Below are positions 8,739-20,139 of a stretch of DNA of 64,000 nucleotides, one piece after another. The stretch is from NCBI RefSeq assembly GCF_013393185.1, contig NZ_QJQX01000039.1, forward strand, positions 155,126 through 219,125. The letters are read 5' to 3'. The position numbers and the translations under genes were made by a program. Position 1 is the stretch's first letter, and each line of letters begins with the position of its first letter. Under the pieces are notes generated by a model that had not been told where the DNA came from, did not search any database, and saw only the letters and a list, made by a program, of their open reading frames with translations. The DNA is from Sphingobium lactosutens (GTDB taxonomy: Bacteria; Pseudomonadota; Alphaproteobacteria; Sphingomonadales; Sphingomonadaceae).

Positions 8739-8761
8739 TTATTGCGAAAATTTCGCAATAA
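8739..8761. promoter_or_regulatory. 23-bp near-perfect palindrome, candidate operator
   Basis: Arms TTATTGCGAAA and TTTCGCAATAA flank one central base. It lies 61-83 bases upstream of the methyltransferase start and just past the pccA stop. There is no T-run, so an operator is likelier than a terminator. The TTCGCAA core matches half-sites in the ScfR operator cluster at 16.8 kb. Confidence 0.5.
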
Positions 8762-8776
8762 GCGCGAGGCGCTCGG

Positions 8777-10777
<2,001 letters not shown>

Positions 10778-10815
10778 TCTATTTCCCGTCCCAGTCCTTA
10801 TTCAAATCCTCTCAC

Positions 10816-10896
10816 CCCGTTCGGGTTGAGCCTGTCGAAGCCCCGTTCTTTTCTTCAAGAGAAGTGCAGCCCTTCGACAAGCTCAGGGCGAACGGG
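10816..10896. repeat. Dispersed palindromic repeat (TTCGACAAGCTCAGG type)
   Basis: CCCGTTCGGGTTGAGCCTGT near the left end is repeated in inverse as GACAAGCTCAGGGCGAACGG at the right end, about 45 bases apart. I recognise this as a motif common in intergenic regions of sphingomonad and some other genomes. It could form a long hairpin in the pccA leader. Confidence 0.65.
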
Positions 10897-10915
10897 TGTT
10901 GTGAATTGCCGTACA

Positions 10916-11200
10916 TCAAATGACTTTGTTCGATCTTCGAAGCATTACGAACATCACGATCGCCCAAATCAAAACGCTGACGTAGATCGACAACGGCTCC
11001 CTCGAAAGACCGCCATTTTGCCACCAAAATGTGATTGCCAGCGCGCAAGTAACGATAGCTGCAAGAACGAGTTTTCGACCGAATGGCGCATTACTTGCCG
11101 TTTGCAGTCCCCATTTCTTAGCCAGCCATAGCCCAAGACCTGCCCCGAACAGGAAAAGAACCGTCACGATGGCAAATATGATCAGATCAAGGCCTGTCAT
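10916..11200 (-). CDS. Small three-helix membrane protein
   Basis: About 94 residues with three hydrophobic segments: LDLIIFAIVTVLFLFGAGLG, KLVLAAIVTCALAITFWW and YVSVLIWAIVMFVMLRR. The ATG at 11200 (MTGLDL) was preferred; a GTG at 11209 is possible. I recognise no family. It lies between bioB and pccA on the same strand, flanked by repeats, and has no evident link to propionate metabolism. Confidence 0.6.
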   Translation of the reverse strand: MTGLDLIIFAIVTVLFLFGAGLGLWLAKKWGLQTASNAPFGRKLVLAAIVTCALAITFWWQNGGLSREPLSIYVSVLIWAIVMFVMLRRSNKVI

Positions 11201-11220
11201 GCAGAACACCTACAACCCTT

Positions 11221-11310
11221 CGTCATGCCGGACTTGATCCGGCATCCCGCTTTCTTCCCGCGCGACGGCAGAGAAGAAGCGGGCCCCCGGATTAAATCCG
11301 GGGTGACGAG
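11221..11310. repeat. Dispersed palindromic repeat (TCATGCCGGACTTGATCCGG type)
   Basis: Inverted halves CGTCATGCCGGACTTGATCC and CCCGGATTAAATCCGGGGTG enclose about 40 bases. It is of the kind scattered between genes in sphingomonad and rhizobial genomes. No coding potential. Confidence 0.6.
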
Positions 11311-11324
11311 GGTGGGCGCGAATT

Positions 11325-12329
11325 TCACTCAGCCGCCTCCAGCTCGACCTTCACTTCCGCCTGCATCGGCACGACGCCCAGCTTCGCGAACAGCGCCGCG
11401 TCGGCATTGTCGCCGGCGTTCGCCGTGGTCAGCAGCTTGTCGCCGGTGAAGATGCTGTTCGCGCCCGCCATGAAGCACAGCGCCTGGCACGCATCCGACA
11501 TGCTCTCGCGGCCTGCCGACAGGCGCACCATGCTCTCCGGCATCACGATCCGCGCGACCGCGACCGTGCGCACGAACTCGATCTCGTCGATCTTGGCGAG
11601 CGGGGTGTCGGCCAGCATATTGCCCAGGACCGTTCCCTTGACCGGGACCAGCGCGTTGATCGGCACGCTCTGCGGATGCTGCGGCAGCACGGCCAGCGCG
11701 TGGAGGAAGCCGACGCGATCCTCACGCGTTTCGCCCATGCCGACGATGCCGCCGGAGCAGACGTTGATGCCCGAACTGCGGACATTTTCCAGCGTCACCA
11801 GACGATCGTCGAAAGTTCGTGTGGTGATGACCTTCTCATAATGTTCGGGCGAGGTGTCGATATTATGGTTGTAATAATCGAGGCCGGCGTCCGCGAGCGT
11901 CTTCGCCTGGCTTTCGCTGAGCATTCCCAACGTCATGCAGGTTTCCATGCCCATCTGGCGCACGCCTTTCACCATCTCGACGATGGCGGGCATGTCGCGG
12001 TCCTTGGGGTTGCGCCAGGCCGCGCCCATGCAGAAGCGCGAGCTGCCCGCATCCTTCGCCTGCGCCGCCGCCTGCATCACCGCCTGCACGCTCATCAGCT
12101 TTTCGGCCTTGAGGCCGCTTTCCGCCGAGGCAGACTGGTTGCAATAGCCGCAATCCTCCGGGCAGCCGCCGGTCTTGATCGACAGCAAAGTGGACAGTTG
12201 CACTTCGTTGCGCGGGAAGTTGGCGCGATGGATCGACTGCGCGTCGAACATCAGGTCGTTGAAGGGCAGGTCGAACAGCGCCGCGATTTCCTCGCGCGTC
12301 CAGTCGTTGCGGGCGTCAAACATGGGCAT
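11325..12329 (-). CDS. bioB: Biotin synthase
   Basis: Radical-SAM enzyme that inserts sulfur into dethiobiotin. The 334-residue length is typical. The iron-sulfur ligands are in [13 protein letters not shown] (CxxxCxxC) near residue 55. Other family motifs are [26 protein letters not shown] and [17 protein letters not shown] 12329 follows CGGAGGATGCCC. The gene is alone here (no bioA, bioD or bioF nearby) and sits inside the propionyl-CoA cluster, where it would supply the cofactor of PccA. No BirA- or BioR-type operator was recognised upstream. Confidence 0.97.
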   Translation of the reverse strand: MPMFDARNDWTREEIAALFDLPFNDLMFDAQSIHRANFPRNEVQLSTLLSIKTGGCPEDCGYCNQSASAESGLKAEKLMSVQAVMQAAAQAKDAGSSRFCMGAAWRNPKDRDMPAIVEMVKGVRQMGMETCMTLGMLSESQAKTLADAGLDYYNHNIDTSPEHYEKVITTRTFDDRLVTLENVRSSGINVCSGGIVGMGETREDRVGFLHALAVLPQHPQSVPINALVPVKGTVLGNMLADTPLAKIDEIEFVRTVAVARIVMPESMVRLSAGRESMSDACQALCFMAGANSIFTGDKLLTTANAGDNADAALFAKLGVVPMQAEVKVELEAAE

Positions 12330-12392
12330 CCTCCGATTGTCTGACGAAATTAATAAACAATCCTAGGGAAACTGAAAAGATAGAAACAGACG

Positions 12393-14558
12393 TCAAGCGG
12401 CTTCCTCCAGCCCCGCCGGGGGCATGTTGTGGCCGAGGAGGCGCAGCACGTCGGCGGCGCACTCCACGACATTGGAACCCGGCCCATAAATCCCCTGGAC
12501 CCCGGCGTCACGAAGATAGTCATAATCCTGCGGCGGGATGACGCCGCCGGCGATCACCTTGATGTCGGTCCGCCCCTTGTCGCGCAGCCGGTTGATGAGT
12601 TCGGGGATCAGCGTCTTGTGGCCGGCGGCAAGCGATGAGGCGCCGACCACATCGACCCCCGTATCGAGCGCCAGCACCACCGTCTCTTCCGGCGTCTGGA
12701 ACAGCGGGCCGGATACGACGTCGAAGCCCATGTCCCCGAACGCAGATGCGATGATGTTGGCGCCCCGGTCGTGTCCATCCTGCCCCATCTTGGCTACAAG
12801 AAGTTTGGGCTTACGACCGAGGCGCCGTTCGACGGCCTGCACGCCGTCGAGAACCTGTTGCCAGCGGCTGTCCCCTTCATAGGGGGCAGCGTAGACGCCC
12901 TTCACGGGTGTCGGCTGTGTGCCATAGCGGTTGAAACTGTCCTCCATGGCGGCGGAGATTTCGCCCAGCGTGGCGCGCGCACGAGCGCACTCGACGGCAT
13001 GGGCGAGAAGATTGGTTTCGATCGACTGCGGCGCTGCGGCGGCATCGCGCAGCGATTGCAGAGCGGCCTGACACTTCTCCTCGTCGCGCTCGGCCTTCAC
13101 CCGGTTGATGCGGGCGATCTGCGCCTCGCGGACCTTGCTATTGTCGACTTCCAGCGTTTCGAGCAGATCCTCGTTGGCGAGGCGATATTTGTTGACGCCG
13201 ACAATGACGTCCTCGCCCCGGTCGACGCGCGCCTGACGGGCGGCGGCGGCGGTCTCGATCATCGCCTTGGGCCAGCCGGCACCCACGGCCTTGGCCATGC
13301 CGCCTTCTGACTCGACCCGGTCGATGATCTCCTGCGCGGCGTCGACCAGCTGCTGGGTCAGGCTTTCGATATAATAGCTGCCGCCCAGCGGATCGACGAC
13401 ATTGCACATGCCGGTCTCTTCCTGGATGACGATCTGCGTGTTGCGCGCGATCCGGGCGGAGAAGTCCGTCGGCAGCGCAATCGCCTCGTCCAGCGCGTTG
13501 GTGTGCAGCGACTGGGTGCCGCCCAGCATCGCCGCCATTGCTTCGATGGTGGTGCGCATGACGTTGTTATAGGGGTCTTGCTCCGTCAGGCTGACGCCCG
13601 ATGTCTGGCAGTGGGTGCGCAGCATCTTAGAGCGCTCGTCCTGCGCGCCGAGCTTCGTCATGACGCGGTGCCACAGAATGCGCGCGGCGCGCAGCTTGGC
13701 GATTTCCATGAAGAAGTTCATGCCGATGGCGAAGAAGAAGCTCAACCGCCCGGCGAACTTGTCGATGTCGAGGCCCGACGCGACGCCATAGCGGACATAT
13801 TCCGCGCCGTCGGCGATGGTGAAGGCCAGTTCCTGCACCTGCGTCGCTCCGGCTTCCTGCATATGATAGCCAGAGATGGAGATGCTGTTGAACTTGGGCA
13901 TCTCGCGGCTGGTATAGCCGAAAATGTCCGAGATGATCCGCATCGAGGGTTCGGGCGGGTAGATATAGGTGTTGCGGACCATGAACTCCTTGAGGATGTC
14001 GTTCTGGATGGTCCCGTCGAGCAGCTTGCGCTCGACCCCCTGTTCCTCGCCCGCGACGATGAAGAAGGCGAGGATCGGGATCACCGCGCCGTTCATGGTC
14101 ATGCTGACCGACATCTTGTCGAGCGGAATGCCGTCGAACAGGATCTTCATGTCCTCGAGCGTGTCGATCGCCACGCCCGCCTTGCCGACGTCGCCCGTGA
14201 CGCGCGGATGGTCGCTGTCATAGCCGCGATGGGTGGCGAGGTCGAAGGCGACCGAAAGGCCCTTCTGCCCGGCGGCCAGGTTGCGCTTGTAGAAGGCGTT
14301 GGATTCCTCGGCGGTCGAGAAGCCTGCATATTGGCGGATGGTCCAGGGACGGCCGGCGTACATGGACGCGCGCACGCCACGGGTGAACGGCGCGAAGCCG
14401 GGCAGGCCCGGATCGCCTACCTTATCTGGGGTCACGTCCTCGGCGGTGTAGAGCGGCTTCACCGTGATACCTTCCGGGGTATCCCAATTCAGATCCTTGC
14501 CCTTCACTTCCTTGGCGGCAGCGGCGGCCCACTGGTCCAGCGTCGGCTTCTCGGTCAC
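12393..14558 (-). CDS. Methylmalonyl-CoA mutase (single-chain, B12-dependent)
   Basis: Interconverts (R)-methylmalonyl-CoA and succinyl-CoA. About 721 residues, the length of the catalytic large subunit (ScpA/MutB) with its own B12 domain. The TIM-barrel part includes [18 protein letters not shown] and TVKPLY. The C-terminal cobalamin domain has [18 protein letters not shown], where the His of DGHDRG is the cobalt ligand. I chose GTG 14558 ([10 protein letters not shown]) after GGAGAGTGTGAA; the frame upstream runs into a dispersed repeat. No MeaB chaperone gene is adjacent. Confidence 0.95.
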   Translation of the reverse strand: MTEKPTLDQWAAAAAKEVKGKDLNWDTPEGITVKPLYTAEDVTPDKVGDPGLPGFAPFTRGVRASMYAGRPWTIRQYAGFSTAEESNAFYKRNLAAGQKGLSVAFDLATHRGYDSDHPRVTGDVGKAGVAIDTLEDMKILFDGIPLDKMSVSMTMNGAVIPILAFFIVAGEEQGVERKLLDGTIQNDILKEFMVRNTYIYPPEPSMRIISDIFGYTSREMPKFNSISISGYHMQEAGATQVQELAFTIADGAEYVRYGVASGLDIDKFAGRLSFFFAIGMNFFMEIAKLRAARILWHRVMTKLGAQDERSKMLRTHCQTSGVSLTEQDPYNNVMRTTIEAMAAMLGGTQSLHTNALDEAIALPTDFSARIARNTQIVIQEETGMCNVVDPLGGSYYIESLTQQLVDAAQEIIDRVESEGGMAKAVGAGWPKAMIETAAAARQARVDRGEDVIVGVNKYRLANEDLLETLEVDNSKVREAQIARINRVKAERDEEKCQAALQSLRDAAAAPQSIETNLLAHAVECARARATLGEISAAMEDSFNRYGTQPTPVKGVYAAPYEGDSRWQQVLDGVQAVERRLGRKPKLLVAKMGQDGHDRGANIIASAFGDMGFDVVSGPLFQTPEETVVLALDTGVDVVGASSLAAGHKTLIPELINRLRDKGRTDIKVIAGGVIPPQDYDYLRDAGVQGIYGPGSNVVECAADVLRLLGHNMPPAGLEEAA

Positions 14559-14568
14559 TTCACACTCT

Positions 14569-14642
14569 CCGTTCGTCTCGAGCGAAATCGAGAGACGATG
14601 TGGTTGCGCTATCCGTGTCTCGACTTCGCTCGACACGAACGG
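14569..14642. repeat. Dispersed palindromic repeat (TCGACTTCGCTCGACACGAACGG type)
   Basis: CCGTTCGTCTCGAGCGAAAT and TCGACTTCGCTCGACACGAA form opposed halves in the 92-base gap between the epimerase and the mutase. It could fold into a hairpin in an otherwise continuous transcript. Confidence 0.6.
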
Positions 14643-14650
14643 CGGTGGGT

Positions 14651-15088
14651 TCAATGCGCCTCTTTCGGCGTTTCCATGATCTCGGTCAGCACCCCGTTCA
14701 TATCCTTGGGGTGGACGAAGAAGATCAGCGTGCCATGGGCGCCGATGCGCGGTTCGCCGAGCACCTTCTTGCCGAGCCCCTCGAACCAGGCCTTGGCTTC
14801 GTGGATGTCGGGCACTTCATAGCACATGTGATGCTGTCCACCGGCCGGGTTCTTGGCGATGAAGCCATGAATGGGCGAGTTCTCGCCCAAAGGCTCGATC
14901 AGTTCGATCTGCGTGCCTTGGGTAGCCCCCTCGCCCGGCGTATCGACGAAGCACACCTTCACCCCCTGCGCGGGCAGGTCGAACGGCTCGTGCGTGATGG
15001 TCGCGCCCATGACGTCGCGATAATAAGCGATGCTGGCTTCCAGCGAGGGCGTCGCGACGCCGATATGGTTGAGACGGCCGAGTTTCAT
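14651..15088 (-). CDS. mce: Methylmalonyl-CoA epimerase
   Basis: A 145-residue vicinal-oxygen-chelate enzyme that racemises (S)- and (R)-methylmalonyl-CoA between carboxylase and mutase. It has the paired beta-alpha-beta-beta-beta modules: [23 protein letters not shown], then [29 protein letters not shown], and a final [18 protein letters not shown]. Metal ligands would be H in NHIG, E in IELIE, H in HHMCYE and E in LTEI. It lies between pccB and the mutase, in pathway order. Confidence 0.95.
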   Translation of the reverse strand: MKLGRLNHIGVATPSLEASIAYYRDVMGATITHEPFDLPAQGVKVCFVDTPGEGATQGTQIELIEPLGENSPIHGFIAKNPAGGQHHMCYEVPDIHEAKAWFEGLGKKVLGEPRIGAHGTLIFFVHPKDMNGVLTEIMETPKEAH

Positions 15089-15098
15089 GTCGCTTCAC

Positions 15099-15190
15099 CT
15101 AATCTCGTCACCCCTGCGAAGACTGGGGTCTTATGCCTCATAAATCCAGCCCGGCCGCCCCAGATCCCAGCCTGCGCTGGAAAGACGGCC
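15099..15190. repeat. Dispersed palindromic repeat (CCCTGCGAAGACTGGGG type)
   Basis: In the 113-base gap after pccB, GTCACCCCTGCGAAGACTGG is echoed in inverse by CCAGATCCCAGCCTGCGCTG. This resembles widespread sphingomonad intergenic repeats. There is no gene here. Confidence 0.45.
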
Positions 15191-15201
15191 GATGCGGGCC
15201 G

Positions 15202-16734
15202 TCACAGCGGAATATTGTCGTGCTTCTTCCATGGGTTCTCCAGCGCCTTGTTGCGCAGCTTGCGCAGTCCCAGCGCGATCCGCTTGCGGGTCGAGTGGGG
15301 CTGGATCACCTCGTCGATGAAGCCCTTGCTCGCCGCCACGAAGGGGTTGGCGAAGCGCGCTTCATATTCGGCGGTCTTTTCGGCGATTTCCTCGGGCGTC
15401 TTGCCGCGGAAGATGATCTCGACGGCACCCTTCGCGCCCATCACCGCGATCTCCGCCGTCGGCCAGGCATAGTTCAAATCGCCGCGCAGATGCTTGGAGG
15501 ACATGACGTCATAGGCGCCACCATAGGCCTTGCGCGTGATGACGGTGATTTTCGGCACGGTCGCCTCGGCATAGGCGAAGAGCAGCTTGGCGCCATGCTT
15601 GATGATGCCCGAATGTTCCTGCGCGGTGCCCGGGAGGAAGCCCGGCACGTCGACGAAGGTGACGATCGGGATTTCGAACGCGTCGCAGAAGCGCACGAAC
15701 CGTCCGGCCTTCTTGGACGAGTTGATGTCCAGCACGCCCGCCAGAACCATCGGCTGGTTGGCGATGATGCCCACAGTCTTGCCCTCGATCCGGCCGAAAC
15801 CGCAGAGGATATTGCCCGCATGGGCCGGCTGCACTTCGAAGAAATCGCCTTCGTCCACGACCTTGCGGATCAGTTCGTGCATGTCATAGGGCTGATTGGC
15901 GTTGGCCGGGATCAGCGTGTCCAGGCTCTCCTCGGTCCGGTCCCACGGATCGGCGCTCGGACGCTCGGGCACCGGCTCCTTGTTGGAGGCGGGCAGGAAG
16001 TCGACGAAATCGCGGACCGCCAGCAGCGCTTCCAGATCATTTTCGAACGCCACGTCGGCCACGCCCGACTTGGTGGTGTGGGTGACGGCGCCGCCCAGTT
16101 CCTCCTGCGTGACGACCTCGTTGGTGACGGTCTTCACCACGTCGGGACCGGTCACGAACATGAAGCTCGAATCCTTCACCATGAAGATGAAGTCGGTCAT
16201 CGCCGGCGAGTACACAGCACCGCCCGCGCACGGCCCCATGATGACGCTGATCTGCGGCACCACGCCCGACGCCAGCACGTTGCGCTGGAAAATCTCCGCA
16301 TAGCCGGCGAGCGAGGCCACGCCTTCCTGAATGCGCGCGCCACCCGAGTCATTCAGGCCAATGACCGGCGCACCAACCTTCAGCGCCATGTCCATGATCT
16401 TGCAGATCTTCATCGCATGCCGTTCCGACACCGCGCCGCCATAGACGGTGAAGTCCTGGCTGAAGACATAGACCAGACGGCCGTTGATCGTGCCCGACCC
16501 GGTGACGACGCCGTCGCCGGGGATATGCTGTTCGTCCATGCCGAAATCGATGCAATTATGCTCGACATACATGTCCAGCTCTTCGAAGCTGTCCTCGTCC
16601 AGCAGCACCTCGACCCGCTCGCGCGCGGTCAGCTTGCCCTTGGCGTGCTGGGCGTCGATGCGGCGCTGGCCGCCGCCCAGACGCGCAGCGTCGCGCTTGG
16701 CTTCGAGCTGTTCGATAATGGCGAGCTTCGACAT
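15202..16734 (-). CDS. pccB: Propionyl-CoA carboxylase beta subunit (carboxyltransferase)
   Basis: A 510-residue crotonase-fold subunit that moves the carboxyl group from biotin to propionyl-CoA. N- and C-terminal carboxyltransferase halves are both present: [24 protein letters not shown] and [15 protein letters not shown] in the first, [20 protein letters not shown] and [12 protein letters not shown] in the second. The first gene of the minus-strand cluster, it is divergent from the ScfR-type regulator with the operator cluster immediately upstream, so propionyl-CoA-responsive control is likely. Confidence 0.96.
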   Translation of the reverse strand: MSKLAIIEQLEAKRDAARLGGGQRRIDAQHAKGKLTARERVEVLLDEDSFEELDMYVEHNCIDFGMDEQHIPGDGVVTGSGTINGRLVYVFSQDFTVYGGAVSERHAMKICKIMDMALKVGAPVIGLNDSGGARIQEGVASLAGYAEIFQRNVLASGVVPQISVIMGPCAGGAVYSPAMTDFIFMVKDSSFMFVTGPDVVKTVTNEVVTQEELGGAVTHTTKSGVADVAFENDLEALLAVRDFVDFLPASNKEPVPERPSADPWDRTEESLDTLIPANANQPYDMHELIRKVVDEGDFFEVQPAHAGNILCGFGRIEGKTVGIIANQPMVLAGVLDINSSKKAGRFVRFCDAFEIPIVTFVDVPGFLPGTAQEHSGIIKHGAKLLFAYAEATVPKITVITRKAYGGAYDVMSSKHLRGDLNYAWPTAEIAVMGAKGAVEIIFRGKTPEEIAEKTAEYEARFANPFVAASKGFIDEVIQPHSTRKRIALGLRKLRNKALENPWKKHDNIPL

Positions 16735-16799
16735 TCGTGCATCTCTCCAGATTTGCGGCAGCGGCCGCCCTGCTTTCCCCTAGTCAGGCTTTACCGATT

Positions 16800-16844
16800 T
16801 TCGCAAATGCAAATTTGCCAATTTGCAAATCACGACTTCGCAAA
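16800..16844. promoter_or_regulatory. ScfR/PccR operator cluster
   Basis: Four TTTGCAAA-like octamers in 45 bases: TTCGCAAA (16800-16807), TTTGCCAA (16814-16821), TTTGCAAA (16822-16829) and TTCGCAAA (16837-16844). They lie between divergent pccB (start 16734) and the regulator (start 16859). TTTGCAAA-type motifs are known, from memory, for RamB and PccR of this family. Confidence 0.7.
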
Positions 16845-16858
16845 TTAGGGTAGGCTTT

Positions 16859-18274
16859 ATGGCACGCGGCAACCGTATCTTTGCAGGCCCCCGCCTGCGG
16901 CAACTTCGCTTGGACCACCGGATGGACCAGGCGACGATGGCGCAGGCGCTGGGCATATCCGTATCCTATCTTTCGCAGATGGAAAATGACGATCGCCCCC
17001 TGACTGCGAAGGTCAAGGCCGCGCTCGCCAATGCCTTTCCCACCGACTGGGCCAGCTTCGACAGTCGGGAAGAAGAGCAGCTTCTGGGCGCCTTCACCTT
17101 CGCGCTCGGCCATCCCGAACTGCCGGGCACGGCGCTCGAGCCGGAACGGATCGAGAAGCTGCATCTGCAATTCCCCGAATTCGCGGCGCGCTATGTCGAT
17201 CTCTACAATGCCCATATGCGCGCCAATGAGCGGATCAACATGATCGAGGAGGCGATCGCCAACGATCATGAGGTGCAGGCGCGCCTGCCATGGGAGGCCG
17301 CGCGCGACTGGTTCCACGAGGCGGGCAATTATGTCCACCCGCTCGATTGCCTGGCCGAGGAGATGGCGGAAAGCTTCACCCAGGGCCAGGTGCTGGACGA
17401 GGGGATGCTGGTGGAAGCCCTTGCCCGTCGCCACGGGATCGAAACATTGATCGCCGAGACGCCCGACAGCGCGCTGCGCGCCTATCGCGCGGCGGACCGG
17501 CAGTTGTTCATCAACGCTGCCCTGCCGACCGAAAGCCGCAAGTTCATGCTGGCGCATCAGCTGATGATGCTAGAAGGACAGGCGGTGATCGCGGACGTGG
17601 TGAACAGGGCCGCCCTGCCCGTCCCCGGCGCGGACCGGCTGCTGGCGATAGGACTTGGCAATTATGCGGCCGGCGCGCTGCTCATGCCTTACGCGCCTTT
17701 CCGGGAAGCGGCGCGAGCGAAGCGGCATGATATCGACCGGCTGGCCCGGACCTTCGGCGTAAGCTTCGAGCAGGCCTGCCATCGGCTGTCCACGCTCCAG
17801 CGGCCAGGGCTGCGCGGCATTCCTTTCTTCTTCTGCCGGGTCGACATGGCGGGCAACATCACCAAGCGGCACAGCGCCACGCGGCTGCAATTCGCCCGCT
17901 TTGGCGGCGCCTGCCCGCTCTGGAACGTGCATGAAGCCGTCGCCGTGCCGGACCGGATCAACGTGCAACTGGGCGAGACGCCCGACGGGGTCCGTTATGT
18001 CTCCATGGCCAAGGGGCTGGTGAAGCCGTCGGGCAGCTACAAGCGCACGCCGCGTCGCTATGCCGTGGTGCTGGGCTGCGAGGTCGCCCATGCGGCGAAC
18101 TTCGTCTATGCCGACGGGCTGCATTTGCAGGAGGAAGGCGCGGCGACGCCGATCGGCATCACCTGCCGCCTCTGCCCGCGCCAGAGCTGCGACCAGCGCG
18201 CCTTCCCGCCCGCAGACCGTCCGATCCATGTCGACCCGGACAATCGTCAGATCGTGCCCTACTGGATCGGATAG
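16859..18274 (+). CDS. pccR: Short-chain fatty acyl-CoA regulator (ScfR/PccR family)
   Basis: A 471-residue regulator with an N-terminal XRE helix-turn-helix (RLRQLRLDHRMDQATMAQAL, SVSYLSQMENDDRPLT) and the long ScfR sensory region. Its end has CRLCPRQSCDQRAFPP, the conserved Cys-containing tail of the family. Such proteins sense short-chain acyl-CoAs; PccR of Rhodobacter activates propionyl-CoA carboxylase. It is divergent from pccB over TTTGCAAA-type sites, one of which nearly abuts its own start, suggesting autoregulation. ATG 16859 is used because it begins the HTH directly. Confidence 0.88.
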   Translation: MARGNRIFAGPRLRQLRLDHRMDQATMAQALGISVSYLSQMENDDRPLTAKVKAALANAFPTDWASFDSREEEQLLGAFTFALGHPELPGTALEPERIEKLHLQFPEFAARYVDLYNAHMRANERINMIEEAIANDHEVQARLPWEAARDWFHEAGNYVHPLDCLAEEMAESFTQGQVLDEGMLVEALARRHGIETLIAETPDSALRAYRAADRQLFINAALPTESRKFMLAHQLMMLEGQAVIADVVNRAALPVPGADRLLAIGLGNYAAGALLMPYAPFREAARAKRHDIDRLARTFGVSFEQACHRLSTLQRPGLRGIPFFFCRVDMAGNITKRHSATRLQFARFGGACPLWNVHEAVAVPDRINVQLGETPDGVRYVSMAKGLVKPSGSYKRTPRRYAVVLGCEVAHAANFVYADGLHLQEEGAATPIGITCRLCPRQSCDQRAFPPADRPIHVDPDNRQIVPYWIG

Positions 18275-18275
18275 G

Positions 18276-18320
18276 GCATCGTGCGCAAAAATGGGACCGG
18301 TTTTTCGCTTAAAACGATGC
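18276..18320. repeat. Dispersed palindrome (GCATCGT...ACGATGC)
   Basis: GCATCGT and ACGATGC flank an ACCGGTTTTTCGCTT-type core just after the pccR stop. It closely resembles a repeat I know from many alphaproteobacterial intergenic regions. It may serve as a transcript-end hairpin. Confidence 0.55.
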
Positions 18321-18333
18321 GATAACAAGAACC

Positions 18334-18371
18334 TGGAGCGCGCTGCGCCATAACTGACGCAGCGCGCTCCA
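18334..18371. terminator. Hairpin between convergent genes
   Basis: A perfect 14-bp stem (TGGAGCGCGCTGCG with CGCAGCGCGCTCCA) and 10-base loop sit between the convergent pccR and DUF983 genes. No T-run follows on the plus strand, so it is at best a non-canonical bidirectional terminator. Confidence 0.5.
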
Positions 18372-18373
18372 GA

Positions 18374-18814
18374 TTATTCCGAACGTGGCCCGTGCAGCTT
18401 CGACCAGAGTTCCGCCGTCCCCGCTTCCTGCGCTTTCGTCGTGAACTGGGCGGCGATCAGCCAGCCCTTGATCGGGCGCAGCGGCAGCACGGCGGTCAGG
18501 ATCAGCACCGGCAGGCCGACCGCCAGATGCACCCATAGGCCCGGCCGCGCCAATATCTCCAGCATGATAATGAAGACCACGCCCGGCACGCAGGCGAACA
18601 GCTGGACGAAGACGGCCGGGCCATCGGCCGGATCGGCGAAGCTGTAGTTGAGGCCGCAGACCTCGCAATGATCGCGCACGGTCAGGAAGCCGTGGAAGAT
18701 ATGCCCTTCGCCGCACCGCGGGCAGCGGCCGAAAGGACCGGTTTCATGTGCCGGGCGCTTCTCCCACTGGCGGCCGGACTCATCGACCCAATAAGCCTGG
18801 CTGTTCTGTTCCAT
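18374..18814 (-). CDS. DUF983 family zinc-ribbon membrane protein
   Basis: About 146 residues. A zinc ribbon (CPRCGEGHIFHGFLTV followed by CEVCGLNY) precedes two membrane helices (FVQLFACVPGVVFIIMLEIL and LWVHLAVGLPVLILTAVLPL). This is the DUF983 layout common in alphaproteobacteria; no function is known to me. I prefer ATG 18814 (MEQNSQ, after GGAAGCGAT) over ATG 18829. Confidence 0.88.
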   Translation of the reverse strand: MEQNSQAYWVDESGRQWEKRPAHETGPFGRCPRCGEGHIFHGFLTVRDHCEVCGLNYSFADPADGPAVFVQLFACVPGVVFIIMLEILARPGLWVHLAVGLPVLILTAVLPLRPIKGWLIAAQFTTKAQEAGTAELWSKLHGPRSE

Positions 18815-18995
18815 ATCGCTTCCAGTCATCCTGCCCCCAGTGGTCCTGCTCTAAATCGGCAAGACCCGGCGCAATTCAACTGCGCCTTTTGTCCTACCCC
18901 TGCCCCCTGCTTTCGTCCTTCGCCCAAAGGCTGGCCTTTCGGCGCGCAAGGCGCTATCGGGCGCGCATATTCTCCAGATCTTGTAAGGCAATGCT

Positions 18996-20096
18996 ATGGG
19001 CTTTCGTTGCGGTATCGTCGGTCTTCCCAATGTGGGCAAGTCCACCCTGTTCAATGCGCTGACCGAAACGCAGGCGGCGCAGGCGGCGAACTATCCCTTC
19101 TGCACGATCGAACCGAACGAAGGCCGCGTCGCGGTGCCCGACGAACGGCTCCAGACCATCGCGAAGATCGGCGGCAGCGCCAAGATCATCGAAACGCAGC
19201 TGAGCTTCGTCGACATTGCCGGTCTGGTGCGTGGCGCATCCAAGGGCGAAGGTCTCGGCAACCAGTTCCTCGCCAATATCCGAGAGACGGACGCGATCGT
19301 CCATGTCCTGCGCTGCTTCGAGGATGGCGACATCACCCATGTCGAGGGCAAGGTCGATCCCATCGCCGATGCCGATACGGTCGAGACCGAACTGATGCTG
19401 GCCGATCTTGAAAGCCTGGAGAAGCGCGTCCCCAACCTCGCCAAGAAGGCGGCGCAGGGCGACAAGGAGGCCAAGGCCGCCGCATCCGTGCTCGGGCAGG
19501 CGCTCGACCTGCTGCGCGACGGCAAACCCGCGCGCCTGACCGTGCCCAGGGATGTCGAGGAGGAACGGCTGTTCGCGCAGGCGCAGTTGCTGACCAGCAA
19601 GCCCGTCCTCTATGTCTGCAATGTCGAGGAAGAAAGCGCCGCCACCGGCAACGCCCATTCGGCCCGCGTGTTCGAGAAGGCGGCCGCCGAAAACGCCAAG
19701 GCCGTGATCGTGTCCGCCGCGATCGAGGCGGAACTCATCACCATGCCGATCGAGGAACGCGCCGAATATCTGGAAGCGCTGGGCCTGACCGAAGCCGGCC
19801 TCGCCCGCATCATCCGCGCGGGCTACGAACTGCTGGGCCTCATCACCTTCTTCACCGTCGGGCCGAAGGAAGCGCGCGCCTGGACCGTTACCAAGGGCAG
19901 CAAGGCGCCGCAGGCCGCCGGCGCGATCCACACCGATTTCGAAAAGGGCTTCATCCGCGCCGAAACCATGGCCTATGCGGATTATGTCCAGTTCAACGGC
20001 GAGGCGGGCGCGAAGGAAGCGGGCAAGTGGCGTTCCGAAGGCAAGGAATATGTGACGCAGGACGGCGACATCATGCTGTTCCGCTTCAACGTCTGA
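18996..20096 (+). CDS. ychF: Redox-regulated ATPase YchF
   Basis: A 366-residue Obg-family P-loop protein that prefers ATP to GTP and binds ribosomes. The G1 motif is GLPNVGKSTLFNAL, switch region FCTIEPNEGRVAVP, G3 VDIAGLVRGASKGEGLGNQFL, and the altered G4 CNVEEE (no NKxD), which explains ATP use. The C-terminal TGS domain has FFTVGPKEARAWTVTKGSKAPQAAG. Length and start are canonical. Confidence 0.97.
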   Translation: MGFRCGIVGLPNVGKSTLFNALTETQAAQAANYPFCTIEPNEGRVAVPDERLQTIAKIGGSAKIIETQLSFVDIAGLVRGASKGEGLGNQFLANIRETDAIVHVLRCFEDGDITHVEGKVDPIADADTVETELMLADLESLEKRVPNLAKKAAQGDKEAKAAASVLGQALDLLRDGKPARLTVPRDVEEERLFAQAQLLTSKPVLYVCNVEEESAATGNAHSARVFEKAAAENAKAVIVSAAIEAELITMPIEERAEYLEALGLTEAGLARIIRAGYELLGLITFFTVGPKEARAWTVTKGSKAPQAAGAIHTDFEKGFIRAETMAYADYVQFNGEAGAKEAGKWRSEGKEYVTQDGDIMLFRFNV

Positions 20097-20103
20097 TCCG
20101 ATC

Positions 20104-20132
20104 GGCGGGGGACGGCAATGCCCTCCCCCGCC
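20104..20132. terminator. Hairpin between ychF and DUF2167 gene
   Basis: A perfect 9-bp GC stem (GGCGGGGGA with TCCCCCGCC) and 11-base loop lie between two convergent genes. It may terminate both; no clear T-run follows. Confidence 0.5.
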
Positions 20133-20139
20133 ATGACCT

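Noticed and set aside
13503..14822. 439-codon plus-strand frame opposite the mutase gene
   Set aside because: Antisense shadow of methylmalonyl-CoA mutase with no motif.
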